Positions 15,064 through 23,221 of a DNA stretch of 31,408 bases are shown piece after piece. The stretch is from an uncultured Slackia sp. Its GTDB lineage: Bacteria; Actinomycetota; Coriobacteriia; Coriobacteriales; Eggerthellaceae. The notes beneath the pieces are model-generated. The model was given only the letters and a program-made list of their open reading frames with translations, was not told the DNA's origin and ran no database searches. The DNA lies in the NCBI GenBank assembly GCA_900553775.1, contig USEZ01000006.1, positions 1 through 31,408 on the forward strand, in the 5' to 3' direction. Numbering within the stretch: position 1 is the stretch's first letter; each line of letters begins with the position of its first letter. Both the position numbers and the translations under genes were made by a program.

Positions 15064-17337
15064 CTAACCTTCGGCGGGCCGGATAACGCCGAAGGGGCAT
15101 ACGCTCACGCACAAGCCGCAGCCGATGCACAACGCCGCATCGAGCGTGGCGACCGACCCGTCGAAGCCGATCGCGGGGCAGCCGATCGAGGTGATGCACT
15201 TCTTGCATCCCGTGCACGCATCGGCATCGATGCTCACAGACGACGCCGCTTTCACCAAATCGACGCAGGGAGCCCTGAACACGACCGCCGAAACGCCGCG
15301 ATGCTCCACCGCGCGCGTCACGGCCTCGATGCTCTCATCCAGACGATGCGGATTCGCATGCTCGATGCACGTCACACCCAACGCCTTAAGCGACGCCTCG
15401 ATCGAAAGGGCCTCCGCCTGCGAGCCCATAAGCGTACGGCCCGTTCCCGGATGAGGCTGGCCGCCCGTCATGGCCGTGGTCGAATTGTCGAGCACGCACA
15501 CCGTGATGTCGTGACCGTTGTAAGCGGCGTTCGCAATGCCCGTCAAACCGCTCGCGAAAAACGTGGAATCGCCCACGAAGGCCAGCTGGCGCACGTCGGG
15601 TTCGACCACGCCGAGCCCCTGGGCCATGGTGATGCCCGCGCCCATGCACAAGCACGTGTCCACCGCATTGAGCGGCGCCGCATTGCCAAGCGTGTAGCAT
15701 CCGATATCGCCCGAGAACACGCCGCGCACGCGCATCTTCTTCAAGGCGCGCTTGGCGGCATAGAAAGCACCCCGATGGGGGCATCCCGCGCACAGCACCG
15801 GAGGACGGGCGGGCAGTTCGACGTGCGGCGCCTCGTCGGCCGTCACGGCCGCGTTCTCCCGGTCGCGCTCGAATGCGGCAAGACGTGCGGCAATAAGGTC
15901 GCGCGACAGCCCTTCGCCCTGCAGCCCCTCTTCGAAAAAGGCCCGCTCGAGCACATCGAGCACGCCTTCGACCGTGTTTTCGCCCGCAGCGCGGGATTGC
16001 GACCTGCGCCCGCGAACGCACGGCGCGCTTTTGCCCGCCGCCGCGCGCAAGCCCGCCAAACGCACCAGCTCGTCTTCGATGACCGAATCGAGCTCTTCGA
16101 AAACCACGACGCGCTCGAGCCCTTCGACGAATTCGTCGGCACGTGCCATCGGAAACGGAAACGGGGTTCCCACCTGCATGAATCGATAAGCGGGCAATGT
16201 CTTTCCGCTCGCTTCGACGCGCTTTTCGAGCTGCGCGAGGGCCTCGCGCGCATACGTCGTGGAAACGCCGCCGCACACGATGCCCAGACGCGGCGCATCT
16301 TCGGCACGGCCCCCTTCTTCAAGGGGGTTGAACCGCGAAAGATCGCACGGAGGAAATACGCAGGCCCGAGGCGACAAGGCGGCGAAACTCGCCGACGATC
16401 CATCCGCGGCCCCATCGGCGCAGACAGAAGCATCCTTCTCGCACATCGGCGATTCGCACGCGCGCGCGGAGACGTCGGATGTGCGTCTTGCGCCGTCCTC
16501 GCGCCACAGCCCCAAATCGGAAGCCGCCGCAGGAAGAAGCTTCGCGACGTCGAGCCACATGCACGGGCGTCCGTCCTCGAAAGCGAAGCCCGAAGCGACG
16601 GACGGGTTTGCGGCAGCGCCCTCCTCATCGGCGGCATCGGATCGCCCGCGCCCCGATGCATGCACGCCGCCGAATTCGGCTTCGATCCACGCAAGGCGTT
16701 CGTTGACCTCGAGATGCCCGCGCTGCGAACGCGCCGGGAAGATCACCCAGCGGCTGTCGTCTTTGGAAAACCCTTTCGCGGGCTTGCCTTCGGTGGCCTC
16801 TTTCACCTCGACGAACGTCGAGGCATGGCACACGCGCGTCGTGGGGCGCACGATAACCGGCGTGCGATAGCGCTCGGACAAATCGAACGCAGCCTTCATC
16901 ATGTCCATGCCCTGTTCGATATCGGCGGGGTCGAATACCGGCACCTTGGCAAACGACGCGAAGCGGCGCGTATCCTGCTCGGTCTGAGACGAAATGGGGC
17001 CCGGGTCGTCGGCCACGAACAGCACGCAGCCGCCTTCGACGCCCACGTAGTTCAAGCTCATCAAAGCGTCGCTCGCCACGTTGAGCCCCACCTGCTTGCA
17101 GGTGAACAGCGTGCGGGCGCCCGCATACGATGCGCCGGCCAGCACCTCGAGCGCCGCCTTCTCGTTCGTGGACCACTCCACATGCACGCCCGTCGACGAG
17201 CCGTCGGCCACTCGGGCCGCCATGGTTTCGATGACCTCGCTCGACGGCGTGCCGGGATAGCCCGCCACCGCCCCGACGCCGGCCTCGAGCGCCGCGCATG
17301 CGAACGCCTCATTGCCCATAAGCAGCTTTTTCGCCAT
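15064..17337 (-). CDS. iorA: Indolepyruvate:ferredoxin oxidoreductase, alpha subunit
   Basis: The 757-residue large subunit carries the pyrimidine-binding domain (N-terminus AKKLLMGNEAFACAALEAGV, AGYPGTPSSEV), a TPP-binding domain (GDIGCYTLGNAAPLNAVDTC, VGDSTFFASGLTGIANAAYN) and a C-terminal ferredoxin domain from residue 708 (CTGCKKC ... CP and CIGCGLCVSVCP). It uses thiamine diphosphate and two [4Fe-4S] clusters to ferment aromatic 2-oxoacids to aryl-acetyl-CoA. It is about 120 residues longer than usual because of a low-complexity insert at about 224-347 (rich in Ala, Ser, Asp and Cys; EDGARRTSDVSARACESP) between the first two domains. In the first cluster motif, five residues separate the third and fourth cysteines. 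The start matches the family. It is upstream of iorB. Confidence 0.95.
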   Translation of the reverse strand: MAKKLLMGNEAFACAALEAGVGAVAGYPGTPSSEVIETMAARVADGSSTGVHVEWSTNEKAALEVLAGASYAGARTLFTCKQVGLNVASDALMSLNYVGVEGGCVLFVADDPGPISSQTEQDTRRFASFAKVPVFDPADIEQGMDMMKAAFDLSERYRTPVIVRPTTRVCHASTFVEVKEATEGKPAKGFSKDDSRWVIFPARSQRGHLEVNERLAWIEAEFGGVHASGRGRSDAADEEGAAANPSVASGFAFEDGRPCMWLDVAKLLPAAASDLGLWREDGARRTSDVSARACESPMCEKDASVCADGAADGSSASFAALSPRACVFPPCDLSRFNPLEEGGRAEDAPRLGIVCGGVSTTYAREALAQLEKRVEASGKTLPAYRFMQVGTPFPFPMARADEFVEGLERVVVFEELDSVIEDELVRLAGLRAAAGKSAPCVRGRRSQSRAAGENTVEGVLDVLERAFFEEGLQGEGLSRDLIAARLAAFERDRENAAVTADEAPHVELPARPPVLCAGCPHRGAFYAAKRALKKMRVRGVFSGDIGCYTLGNAAPLNAVDTCLCMGAGITMAQGLGVVEPDVRQLAFVGDSTFFASGLTGIANAAYNGHDITVCVLDNSTTAMTGGQPHPGTGRTLMGSQAEALSIEASLKALGVTCIEHANPHRLDESIEAVTRAVEHRGVSAVVFRAPCVDLVKAASSVSIDADACTGCKKCITSIGCPAIGFDGSVATLDAALCIGCGLCVSVCPFGVIRPAEG

Positions 17338-17435
17338 GAAACCCCCTCGAATGCGAAAGACGGCACGCAGGCCTCGGCGGCAAACGCGGCTTCGAAGCCG
17401 CGTCGCAAGCCGTCTTCCAACGAAAGATTTCCTTC

Positions 17436-17441
17436 ATTGTA
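17436..17441 (-). promoter_or_regulatory. Possible -10 box of iorA
   Basis: On the minus strand TACAAT lies about 100 bases before the iorA start and just after the purE terminator. The base context is AT-rich, but no good -35 is visible because the terminator stem occupies that place. It is a weak candidate. Confidence 0.3.
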
Positions 17442-17442
17442 A

Positions 17443-17484
17443 GCAAAAACAAAGGCCGCCGAAGCACAAACGCTCCAGCGGCCT
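17443..17484 (-). terminator. Intrinsic terminator after purE
   Basis: On the minus strand AGGCCGCTGGAGC (complement of 17472-17484) pairs along its full length, with two G-U pairs, with GCTTCGGCGGCCT (complement of 17453-17465) around a 6-base loop. TTGTTTTTG follows. This is a classical Rho-independent terminator separating purE from iorA. Confidence 0.88.
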
Positions 17485-17504
17485 AAAGTGTTAACGAAAA
17501 GGAC

Positions 17505-17583
17505 TGCGAACCCCGGGGGGCGGGCAATATCCCATACACAAACTATCCCGGGTTCGCACGAAAGCCGTATCAAGCGGCTTTCG
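17505..17583 (-). repeat. Two stem-loops between purE and its terminator
   Basis: Directly after purE lie a 9-bp stem CGAAAGCCG/CGGCTTTCG (17559-17567 and 17575-17583) and a 12-bp stem with one bulge, TGCGAACCC(C)GGG with CCCGGGTTCGCA (17505-17517 and 17547-17558). Neither has a U-tract. They give the purE mRNA a heavily structured 3' end. Confidence 0.55.
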
Positions 17584-17600
17584 ACTTGTGCGGAACTGCG

Positions 17601-18068
17601 CTACTGCGCCATGGCGGCTTTGAAATCCTTGATTTTCTGACGGGCGCCTTCGCAGCCGGTTCCCATCATCTGCACGGCCAGCACGGCGGCGTTTTTCGCG
17701 CCGTTGATGGCAACGCAGGCCACAGGCACGCCGGAAGGCATCTGCACCATGGACAACAGCGAATCCAGGCCGCCCAAATCGCTCGTCTTCATGGGAACCG
17801 CGATCACAGGAAGCGGCGTATAAGCCGCAACCACGCCGCCGAGGTGGGCGGCCTTGCCGGCGGCTGCGATGACCACGCGAATGCCGCGCTCCTCGGCCGA
17901 TTCCGCCCACTCGTGAACCTCGAGCGGCTTGCGATGGGCCGAAGCCACCTTCACCTCGTAAGGAACGTTGAACTCATCGAGCTGCTTCATGCACGGCTCC
18001 ATAGCGGGCATATCGCTTTCGCTGCCCATGATGATGCCGACGACGGGATTCTTGTGGTCGCAAGACAT
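17601..18068 (-). CDS. purE: N5-carboxyaminoimidazole ribonucleotide mutase
   Basis: PurE (155 residues) moves the carboxyl group of N5-CAIR to make CAIR in purine synthesis, as a cytosolic octamer. Class I signatures are present: VVGIIMGSESDMPAMEPC at the start, VASAHRKPLEV around 44-54, and AAGKAAHLGGVVAAYTPLPV, followed by GGLDSLLSMVQMPSGVPVA. The ATG at 18068 is preceded by GGAAGGAGAGAG; in-frame codons further upstream lack support. It appears to be a single-gene unit here, without purK or other pur genes beside it, and ends in a strong terminator. A TATTAT hexamer on the minus strand at 18178-18183 may be its -10, though no -35 fits. Confidence 0.97.
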   Translation of the reverse strand: MSCDHKNPVVGIIMGSESDMPAMEPCMKQLDEFNVPYEVKVASAHRKPLEVHEWAESAEERGIRVVIAAAGKAAHLGGVVAAYTPLPVIAVPMKTSDLGGLDSLLSMVQMPSGVPVACVAINGAKNAAVLAVQMMGTGCEGARQKIKDFKAAMAQ

Positions 18069-18323
18069 GTCTCTCTCTCCTTCCATATGCGGCCTCGGCC
18101 GCGCCGTGGTCATGCGGGGCATACGCCCCATTCCTTCGGCGGCGATCCATGCCGCGCGCCGACTTTTCACGCGCACGATAATACCCGCTCGCCGCGCATT
18201 CCGCCCTCCCAAGGTGCCGATCGCATCGCGAACATGCAGAAAAGAATCACGCCTCGACAGCTTCGCAGAAAGCAAAACACCACCCACTCCGCTCGCGGGA
18301 GAAGCGGATCCATCGACGCAGCA

Positions 18324-20483
18324 TCAGCGCGCGCCGCCGCCTCCGCCGCCGAAACCGCCGCCGGAAAATCCGCCGCCTCCCGAGAATCCGCCGCCGAAGC
18401 CGCCGCCGCTCGAGAAATTGCCCGATGCGGCGCTGATGGCCGCCTTCGCCGTGGCGATCGTGTTGTCCTGCATGACCGAGAACGCGTCGATCGGATTGTT
18501 CAGGGCGGAAGCGTACGCATGCGCGCCGTAATAGTGCGGCATCATCCAGTAATACACCGGAACGAATTCGGGGTCTTCCACCACCTCGGGTATGCGGGCG
18601 CGCAGGGCCTTGATGGCCTCGTCGGCCACACCGAGCACATAGGCGTACACCATCATTTCCCCCCATACCTTCACATCGGTGGGAAGTCGCTCGTCAAGCG
18701 CGCTGAAATCCTTCAGCCAACGACGCAGCGCCTCGCATTTGGCATGCAGCTCGACGGCCCGCTCGCTGCGGCGCGGCATGACCGCGCTGATGACGAACAG
18801 AACCACGATAGCCGGCGCCGCGGCGATCAGCGGCACGAAATTATCGAGCTCCATCGCCGCGATAACGCCCGCCACCAGGCCGATGACGGCGATGGTCACC
18901 ATGACGCCCTGGTAATGCATGCCCTTCGCCTCGAAAAGGTCGCATTTGTTGGTCTCGGCGGTCAAAACGCCCTGCCAGCCCTCCATCTCGTTCATGAACG
19001 CCGTCGGGTGGTCTTTGCCATACTGCGCGATGGTGCCGAACCATAACGCGCCGGATCCGGGAGCGACCTTCTCGAACAAGAAGCGCATCGCCCGCTCGTC
19101 GAGCTTGCTGCCGGCGACCTTCTCCCGCCATCCGGGCAGGCGCGTGATGTAGTAATCGTTCGTCACCTGCGAACGGCCCCCGTCGCGCACTTCATAGCTT
19201 CCCGCGTCGAGGCGAATGGCCCCGATGCTCGACAGATGCATCAGCGTGGCGATGAAGTCGTTTTTGCTTTTGGAATTCCAGCGCCACAGGCGGCCGACCA
19301 CGGCGGGATGCATGCCCTTTTCCGGCACGTCGCGCCAGTATTCCTCGTTGAATTGCGGCTTGTGCTCTTTCCCGTAGCGGAAAAACATCGCAAGCGCCCA
19401 CACGATCACCGCAAGCGAAACCACGAGGCACACGACCACGAGAGAAAGCGATTTGATCCGCTCGGCGTTCGCCTGCTTCGCAAGACGCTCTTCGTCGTCG
19501 ATGACCGATTCGAGCCTGTCGCCCGTATGCACCGCAGGCGATGCGGAGGAAAGCGCCGTCATCCACGAGCGGGGAAACACCGCGCGCACCTCGGCGTAGC
19601 CGCCCGCCTCGACCGACGGCACCGTCATGGAAACGGTGCCGGATGCATCGAAAGAAAGCGTGCCGTCGAGCGGTCCGTGCCCCCAGGCGCGCAAGACGTT
19701 GTCCGCCGTCGCATCGACGCCGGAAGGAACGGGAATATGCACCGTGGCCACGATATGGCTGCTTTCGACGCTCCATCCATGCCCGACGTATTGCCAGTAC
19801 AGCTCGGCGACATCGTCGTAAACCTGCACGAAATTCGTTATCTTGTATGTCAGCTCGACATCGATCCGCTCGTCGGCCATGGGCGCGAAAACATACACCG
19901 TGTTGCGCGCCGCATCCACCGAATACGCAGGCTCGTCGGGGCCGCCCGCGTCGCGCCACTCCCGCTGGAATTCAACCTCGGGAAGCGCCCCGGCCCCTTC
20001 GCCCGCCGAAGCATCTTCGAGATTCATCTCAACCGACGAAACGCTCAGGTCGCATTCGTCGGAAGGCATCGAGTCGAACGACCACCATACCGCAGAAAAC
20101 GACCCGTCGAAGTCGAACGTGCGCGTCTCGGAAACCGACAGCGATCCGTCGGGCTGCACGGTCGCATCTATTTCCACGCTCGGACAGGTGTAGCTTTTCG
20201 CATAGGCGGACGACGCGCCGAACGCCCCTGAAATAAGGAACGCCGCAACACAGGCGGCGAACAGAAGCACGACGACCGCACAAAGCGGCGCGACCGGGCG
20301 ATAGGGGCCGGCCGCGACCGGCAGGCGCGCGTCGGGCGAACGAAACGGCAGAAAGAACGGACGGGCAGAATCCCTCTTTTCGCCATGCGACGACGCCCGT
20401 TCATCGGACGGCATGACGCGATGCGGCGCATCGTTCGAAAGCTCACGGAAACGGCATTGTGGATTTGTCGTAGTCGAAGCCAT
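18324..20483 (-). CDS. DUF2207-type membrane protein with Gly-rich tail
   Basis: A 719-residue membrane protein of the DUF2207 family, function unknown. After a long polar N-terminus, a hydrophobic segment at about 64-85 acts as signal or anchor. It is followed by an extracellular beta-rich domain (SYTCPSVEIDATVQPDGSL), a transmembrane segment (LVVVCLVVSLAVIVWALAMFF), a cytoplasmic region (PAVVGRLWRWNSKSKNDFIA), two more membrane segments, and a tail of repeated GGGF/SGGG units. The Gly-rich tail is common in this family. The ATG at 20483 has AAGGAG five bases upstream. LemA, often a neighbour of DUF2207 genes, is close by, but the opposite-strand tRNA and its terminators lie between, so they are probably not one transcript. 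Confidence 0.88.
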   Translation of the reverse strand: MASTTTNPQCRFRELSNDAPHRVMPSDERASSHGEKRDSARPFFLPFRSPDARLPVAAGPYRPVAPLCAVVVLLFAACVAAFLISGAFGASSAYAKSYTCPSVEIDATVQPDGSLSVSETRTFDFDGSFSAVWWSFDSMPSDECDLSVSSVEMNLEDASAGEGAGALPEVEFQREWRDAGGPDEPAYSVDAARNTVYVFAPMADERIDVELTYKITNFVQVYDDVAELYWQYVGHGWSVESSHIVATVHIPVPSGVDATADNVLRAWGHGPLDGTLSFDASGTVSMTVPSVEAGGYAEVRAVFPRSWMTALSSASPAVHTGDRLESVIDDEERLAKQANAERIKSLSLVVVCLVVSLAVIVWALAMFFRYGKEHKPQFNEEYWRDVPEKGMHPAVVGRLWRWNSKSKNDFIATLMHLSSIGAIRLDAGSYEVRDGGRSQVTNDYYITRLPGWREKVAGSKLDERAMRFLFEKVAPGSGALWFGTIAQYGKDHPTAFMNEMEGWQGVLTAETNKCDLFEAKGMHYQGVMVTIAVIGLVAGVIAAMELDNFVPLIAAAPAIVVLFVISAVMPRRSERAVELHAKCEALRRWLKDFSALDERLPTDVKVWGEMMVYAYVLGVADEAIKALRARIPEVVEDPEFVPVYYWMMPHYYGAHAYASALNNPIDAFSVMQDNTIATAKAAISAASGNFSSGGGFGGGFSGGGGFSGGGFGGGGGGAR

Positions 20484-20492
20484 CGACACTCC

Positions 20493-20521
20493 TTGCTTTT
20501 ACGTATTAAGAACGCTATCAT
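20493..20521 (+). promoter_or_regulatory. Promoter of tRNA-Ser
   Basis: TTGCTT (20493-20498) and TATCAT (20516-20521) are separated by exactly 17 bases, and the predicted start lies about 12 bases before the mature tRNA. The -35 overlaps the region just upstream of the divergent DUF2207 ribosome binding site, so the two genes share a very compact divergent control region. Confidence 0.65.
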
Positions 20522-20539
20522 GCACTCTGCATCTTTTAC

Positions 20540-20630
20540 GGAGAGCTGACCGAGAGGCCGAAGGTGCTCGCCTGCTAAGTGAGTATACCCCAAAAGGGTA
20601 TCTGGGGTTCGAATCCCCAGCTCTCCGCCA
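20540..20630 (+). tRNA. tRNA-Ser(GCU)
   Basis: The 91-base sequence folds into a full cloverleaf. The acceptor stem is GGAGAGC/GCTCTCC, the anticodon stem CTCGC/GTGAG surrounds loop CTGCTAA with anticodon GCT at 20574-20576, and the T-arm is TGGGG-TTCGAAT-CCCCA. The long variable arm, TATACCC with GGGTATC, is the mark of a serine tRNA. The discriminator G and CCA are encoded. It reads AGC and AGU codons. Its last 20 bases are repeated at 20801-20820. Confidence 0.98.
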
Positions 20631-20639
20631 GATGAATCC

Positions 20640-20674
20640 AACAGGTCCGGCAATGTCCGGGCCTGTTTTCGTTT
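20640..20674 (+). terminator. Terminator of tRNA-Ser
   Basis: AACAGGTCCGG (20640-20650) pairs with CCGGGCCTGTT (20657-20667) with one G-U pair, followed by TTCGTTT. It begins 10 bases after the tRNA. A second copy of the same structure lies at 20830-20864 in the duplicated segment. Confidence 0.75.
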
Positions 20675-20719
20675 GCGGAGGGAAAGGGATTCGAACCGAT
20701 AAGGTGGAATTCTGTCAAG

Positions 20720-20743
20720 AAAACCGTCCAGTGGACGGTTTTT
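20720..20743 (+). terminator. Second hairpin terminator between the repeat copies
   Basis: AAAACCGTCC (20720-20729) and GGACGGTTTT (20733-20742) form a 10-bp stem with loop AGT and a run of five T. GAATTC hexamers flank it at 20707-20712 and 20746-20751. It could work on either strand. Confidence 0.7.
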
Positions 20744-20936
20744 AGGAATTCGCTCGAGGGCATAGGCCCGAGAGAAAGAGCGTTCGCGAAGCGGACGCGG
20801 GAATCCCCAGCTCTCCGCCAGATGAATCCAACAGGTCCGGGTTTATCCGGGCCTGTTTTCGTTTACACGCGCAAAGGATTCGAACCGATAAGGTGGAATT
20901 CCGCGAGAAAGACCCTGGGACAAAGCGCCTCGCACC

Positions 20937-21500
20937 TTAGAATCGAACGCTCGGAGCGGCTTCGGCGCCGGCCGAGGCATTGAAGCTTTCGCGCTCTTTG
21001 AACCCGAAAAGCGCCGCGAACAGCACGCCGGGAAACGCCTGGATAGCCGTGTTGTATTTCATCACCGTGTCGTTGTAGCTTTGGCGCATATAGCCGATTT
21101 TGTCTTCCGTGGCGGCAAGCTCGGCCTGAAGCTGCTGGAAATTGGCATTCGCCTTCAGGTCGGGGTACGCCTCGGAAACGGCGAACAGACTTTTCAACGT
21201 GCCCGTCAGCGCCGCGTCGGCGGCCATTTTGTCATGGGCGTTCGTCGCGCCCGTCACTGCGGCGCGAGCGGCGGTCACGCCCTGAAGCGTCTGCGCCTCG
21301 TGGCTCGCATAGCCCTTCACGGTTTCCACCAAGTTAGGAATCAGATCCAACCTGCGCTGCATCTGAACATCGATCTGCGACCAGGCGTTATCGACCCTAT
21401 TGCGCAGCTTCACCAGATTGTTGTACACCACGACGGCCGCCACGACCAAAACAACCGCGATGGCGGCTATGACAAGAATCGCCACTCCCAAAACGCCCAT
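20937..21500 (-). CDS. lemA: LemA family protein
   Basis: A 187-residue protein with one N-terminal transmembrane helix (about 3-26) and a long-helix LemA domain. The signature VKLRNRVDNAWSQIDVQMQR (about 30-49), with RLDLIPNLVETVKGYASHE after it, and the C-terminal AFPGVLFAALFGFKERESF match the family. It is expected to sit in the membrane with most of its mass outside or in the cytoplasm depending on orientation; its molecular role is not established. The ribosome binding site AAGGAGGGCCG precedes the ATG. It follows ispE after 91 bases on the same strand. LemA often co-occurs with DUF2207 proteins, and one lies 450 bases downstream here. Confidence 0.95.
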   Translation of the reverse strand: MGVLGVAILVIAAIAVVLVVAAVVVYNNLVKLRNRVDNAWSQIDVQMQRRLDLIPNLVETVKGYASHEAQTLQGVTAARAAVTGATNAHDKMAADAALTGTLKSLFAVSEAYPDLKANANFQQLQAELAATEDKIGYMRQSYNDTVMKYNTAIQAFPGVLFAALFGFKERESFNASAGAEAAPSVRF

Positions 21501-21591
21501 CGGCCCTCCTTAGAACGAAATGCCCTTCCGTGCGGGCAGGCACCCATTATAGCGGCGGCGCCAACATGCCCGTCTTTCCGAAAACGGCTTG

Positions 21592-22581
21592 TTACCAGCT
21601 TTTATGCACGGCGCCCACATTGGTGCGCGCCGCACCCGGCACACGTCCTTCGACAATGCGGACGCCTGCCGGCGAAAACGAGCAGCTCCGCGCCCACCAG
21701 CCGCGCTGCTTCGCCGCAGACACGATGGCATACGCGTCGTTCATCGAATCGCATACGCAAAACGTCGCCGAACCGCTGCCCGACAGCAACACGCGCGGAT
21801 CGCCGGTTCGAGCATCGCGCGCGACGCCGGGCTGTTCGCAAAGCCACGCACGCACTTCCGCGAGTTCGGGCAAAACCGACTCGGACGCAAAAGCGAGGTT
21901 GTTGAAGAAAGACACGTCGCACGCGGCATCGACCGATGCAAGATGCGCCGTCGCATCGGCGGAGGCGGCGTGCGGGCCTTCGTCGAAGGCGCGGTATGCC
22001 GCAGCGGTGGAAACCCCCGCCTCGGGACGCACCAGCACCACCGACCCCCTCATAGGCTCGAGCTCGCGTTCGAACACATCGCCGCGGCCGCCCATCTGCA
22101 CGCATCCCCCATGCAAAAAAAACGGCACGTCCGCCCCGATGCCGGCCGCAACCCGCAGCACCTCGTCGGAAAGGGGGTCGATTCCCAGCAGGCGGCATGC
22201 CGCAATCAGCACGGCGGCCGCATTCGACGACCCGCCGCCCAAACCCGCCGCATGGGGGATCGATTTGTCGATATGCACGGCGAAACGATGCCCCGAAAGG
22301 CGCTCGCCGAACGGTACGAGCAAGGCGAACAGCGCCTTGTACGCAATGTTGTCTTCGGGCGCGATATCAAGCGCCGCCACGCCGCCGCGCACGGTGCAGG
22401 AAACATCCACCTGCAAACGCTTTCCCGGTTCTCCCTGGGCATGGCGCACGGTCACGACGTCATGCAGCGTCAGCGCATGCAGAACGGAGCACGCGTCGTG
22501 GTATCCGTCCTCGCGCTTCGAGCCTATGGCAAGATGCAGATTCACCTTTGCAGGCGAGAACACCGTCAGCGTATCGTTCAT
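21592..22581 (-). CDS. ispE: 4-diphosphocytidyl-2-C-methyl-D-erythritol kinase
   Basis: IspE phosphorylates CDP-methylerythritol with ATP in the MEP route to isoprenoid precursors. It is a GHMP kinase: the ATP-binding motif PHAAGLGGGSSNAA is present, with the N-terminal FSPAKVNLHLAIGSKREDGY and the C-terminal LLSGSGSATFCVCD. At about 329 residues it is slightly longer than most family members. The start is placed at ATG 22581 because AAGGA lies 8 bases before it. An ATG at 22590 overlaps the tadA stop as ATGA and would add three residues; translational coupling makes it a real alternative. It is co-transcribed with tadA. Confidence 0.96.
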   Translation of the reverse strand: MNDTLTVFSPAKVNLHLAIGSKREDGYHDACSVLHALTLHDVVTVRHAQGEPGKRLQVDVSCTVRGGVAALDIAPEDNIAYKALFALLVPFGERLSGHRFAVHIDKSIPHAAGLGGGSSNAAAVLIAACRLLGIDPLSDEVLRVAAGIGADVPFFLHGGCVQMGGRGDVFERELEPMRGSVVLVRPEAGVSTAAAYRAFDEGPHAASADATAHLASVDAACDVSFFNNLAFASESVLPELAEVRAWLCEQPGVARDARTGDPRVLLSGSGSATFCVCDSMNDAYAIVSAAKQRGWWARSCSFSPAGVRIVEGRVPGAARTNVGAVHKSW

Positions 22582-22586
22582 CCGTT

Positions 22587-23192
22587 TCATCCTTTCTCAT
22601 GGCCCCCTTTACGACGAAGGGAGAAGAATTCCTGCAAGAGGGCGGCGCATTCCCGTTCGAGCACGCCGGGCGTTACCTCGAACGTATGGTTCAGGCGATC
22701 GTCGGCATGCACCCGGTACAACGATCCCAGGGCGCCCGCTTTCGCATCGGCCGCCCCGAATACGCACCGCCCGATGCGCGCCTGGTGCATCAGGCCCGCG
22801 CACATGATGCACGGCTCGAGCGTCACATAGACGGTGCAGTCGGGAAGCCTCCAGCGTTCGAGCTCGCGCGATGCCTGCAACACGGCGCTGAACTCGGCAT
22901 GGGCGGAAGGATCCGCGTCGGCTTCACGGTGATTGCATGCCTCGGCGATCGCCTCGCCCTGGCACACCACCACCGCGCCGATGGGAACCTCGCCCGCCGC
23001 CGCCGCGCGGCGCGCCTGTTCAAGGGCAAGACGCATGAAATGCTCGTCGCGCTCGATCAGCTCGTCTTTGCCAAGCGGCATGCCCGACGGCGTCACCGGT
23101 TGAAACGGCCCTCCCGTCCAAAGGGCCGCCGACAGCCCATGGACCGCGCATCGTGCGGCCGATGGGGCCGAGCGCATTCCTTCATCTTCCAC
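22587..23192 (-). CDS. tadA: tRNA-specific adenosine deaminase
   Basis: TadA turns A34 into inosine in the wobble position of tRNA-Arg(ACG). The zinc and catalytic motifs are SAHAEFSAV (His and the proton-shuttling Glu) and LEPCIMCAGLMHQARIG (two Cys). The core domain begins near EHFMRLALEQARRAAAAGEVP. The N-terminus is about 50 residues longer than in typical homologues, and the start is uncertain. A GTG at 23192 has GGAGG only one base away; an ATG at 23177 has it 16 bases away; an ATG at 23081 lacks a site. The stop overlaps an ispE start codon, so the two genes are coupled. Confidence 0.93.
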   Translation of the reverse strand: MEDEGMRSAPSAARCAVHGLSAALWTGGPFQPVTPSGMPLGKDELIERDEHFMRLALEQARRAAAAGEVPIGAVVVCQGEAIAEACNHREADADPSAHAEFSAVLQASRELERWRLPDCTVYVTLEPCIMCAGLMHQARIGRCVFGAADAKAGALGSLYRVHADDRLNHTFEVTPGVLERECAALLQEFFSLRRKGGHEKG

Positions 23193-23221
23193 GCCTCCGC
23201 CTTTCGCTTGCTTTACGGCCG

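Larger units (their letters stand above)
20611..20901 (+). repeat. Duplication of the tRNA-Ser 3' end and its downstream region
   Basis: Copy 1 (20611-20712) and copy 2 (20801-20901) share a perfect 40-base block covering the last 20 bases of the tRNA plus 20 bases beyond. They then share a 19-base block from the terminator (20656-20674 and 20846-20864) and a 26-base block (20687-20712 and 20876-20901). The offset is 190 bases, then 189 after a one-base indel. It may be a remnant of a tandem duplication or an old att site. Confidence 0.9.

Noticed and set aside
16310..16327. CCCCCTT/AAGGGGG hairpin inside iorA
   Set aside because: It lies within coding sequence at the edge of the insert and encodes a normal peptide; no evidence that it acts as a terminator.
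15301..17442. 713-codon plus-strand frame opposite iorA
   Set aside because: Antisense shadow of a well-identified gene; rich in Arg and His with no domain.
17061..17573. Minus-strand frame upstream of and overlapping the iorA start, possible leader peptide
   Set aside because: It crosses the purE terminator, has no ribosome binding site and overlaps iorA out of frame.
18288..18308. Hairpin TCCGCT/AGCGGA after the DUF2207 gene as terminator
   Set aside because: Only 6 bp with a 9-base loop and no U-run directly after it; too weak to call.
20575..20763. 62-codon minus-strand frame overlapping tRNA-Ser
   Set aside because: It is the complement of the tRNA and its terminator; such frames are often miscalled as proteins.
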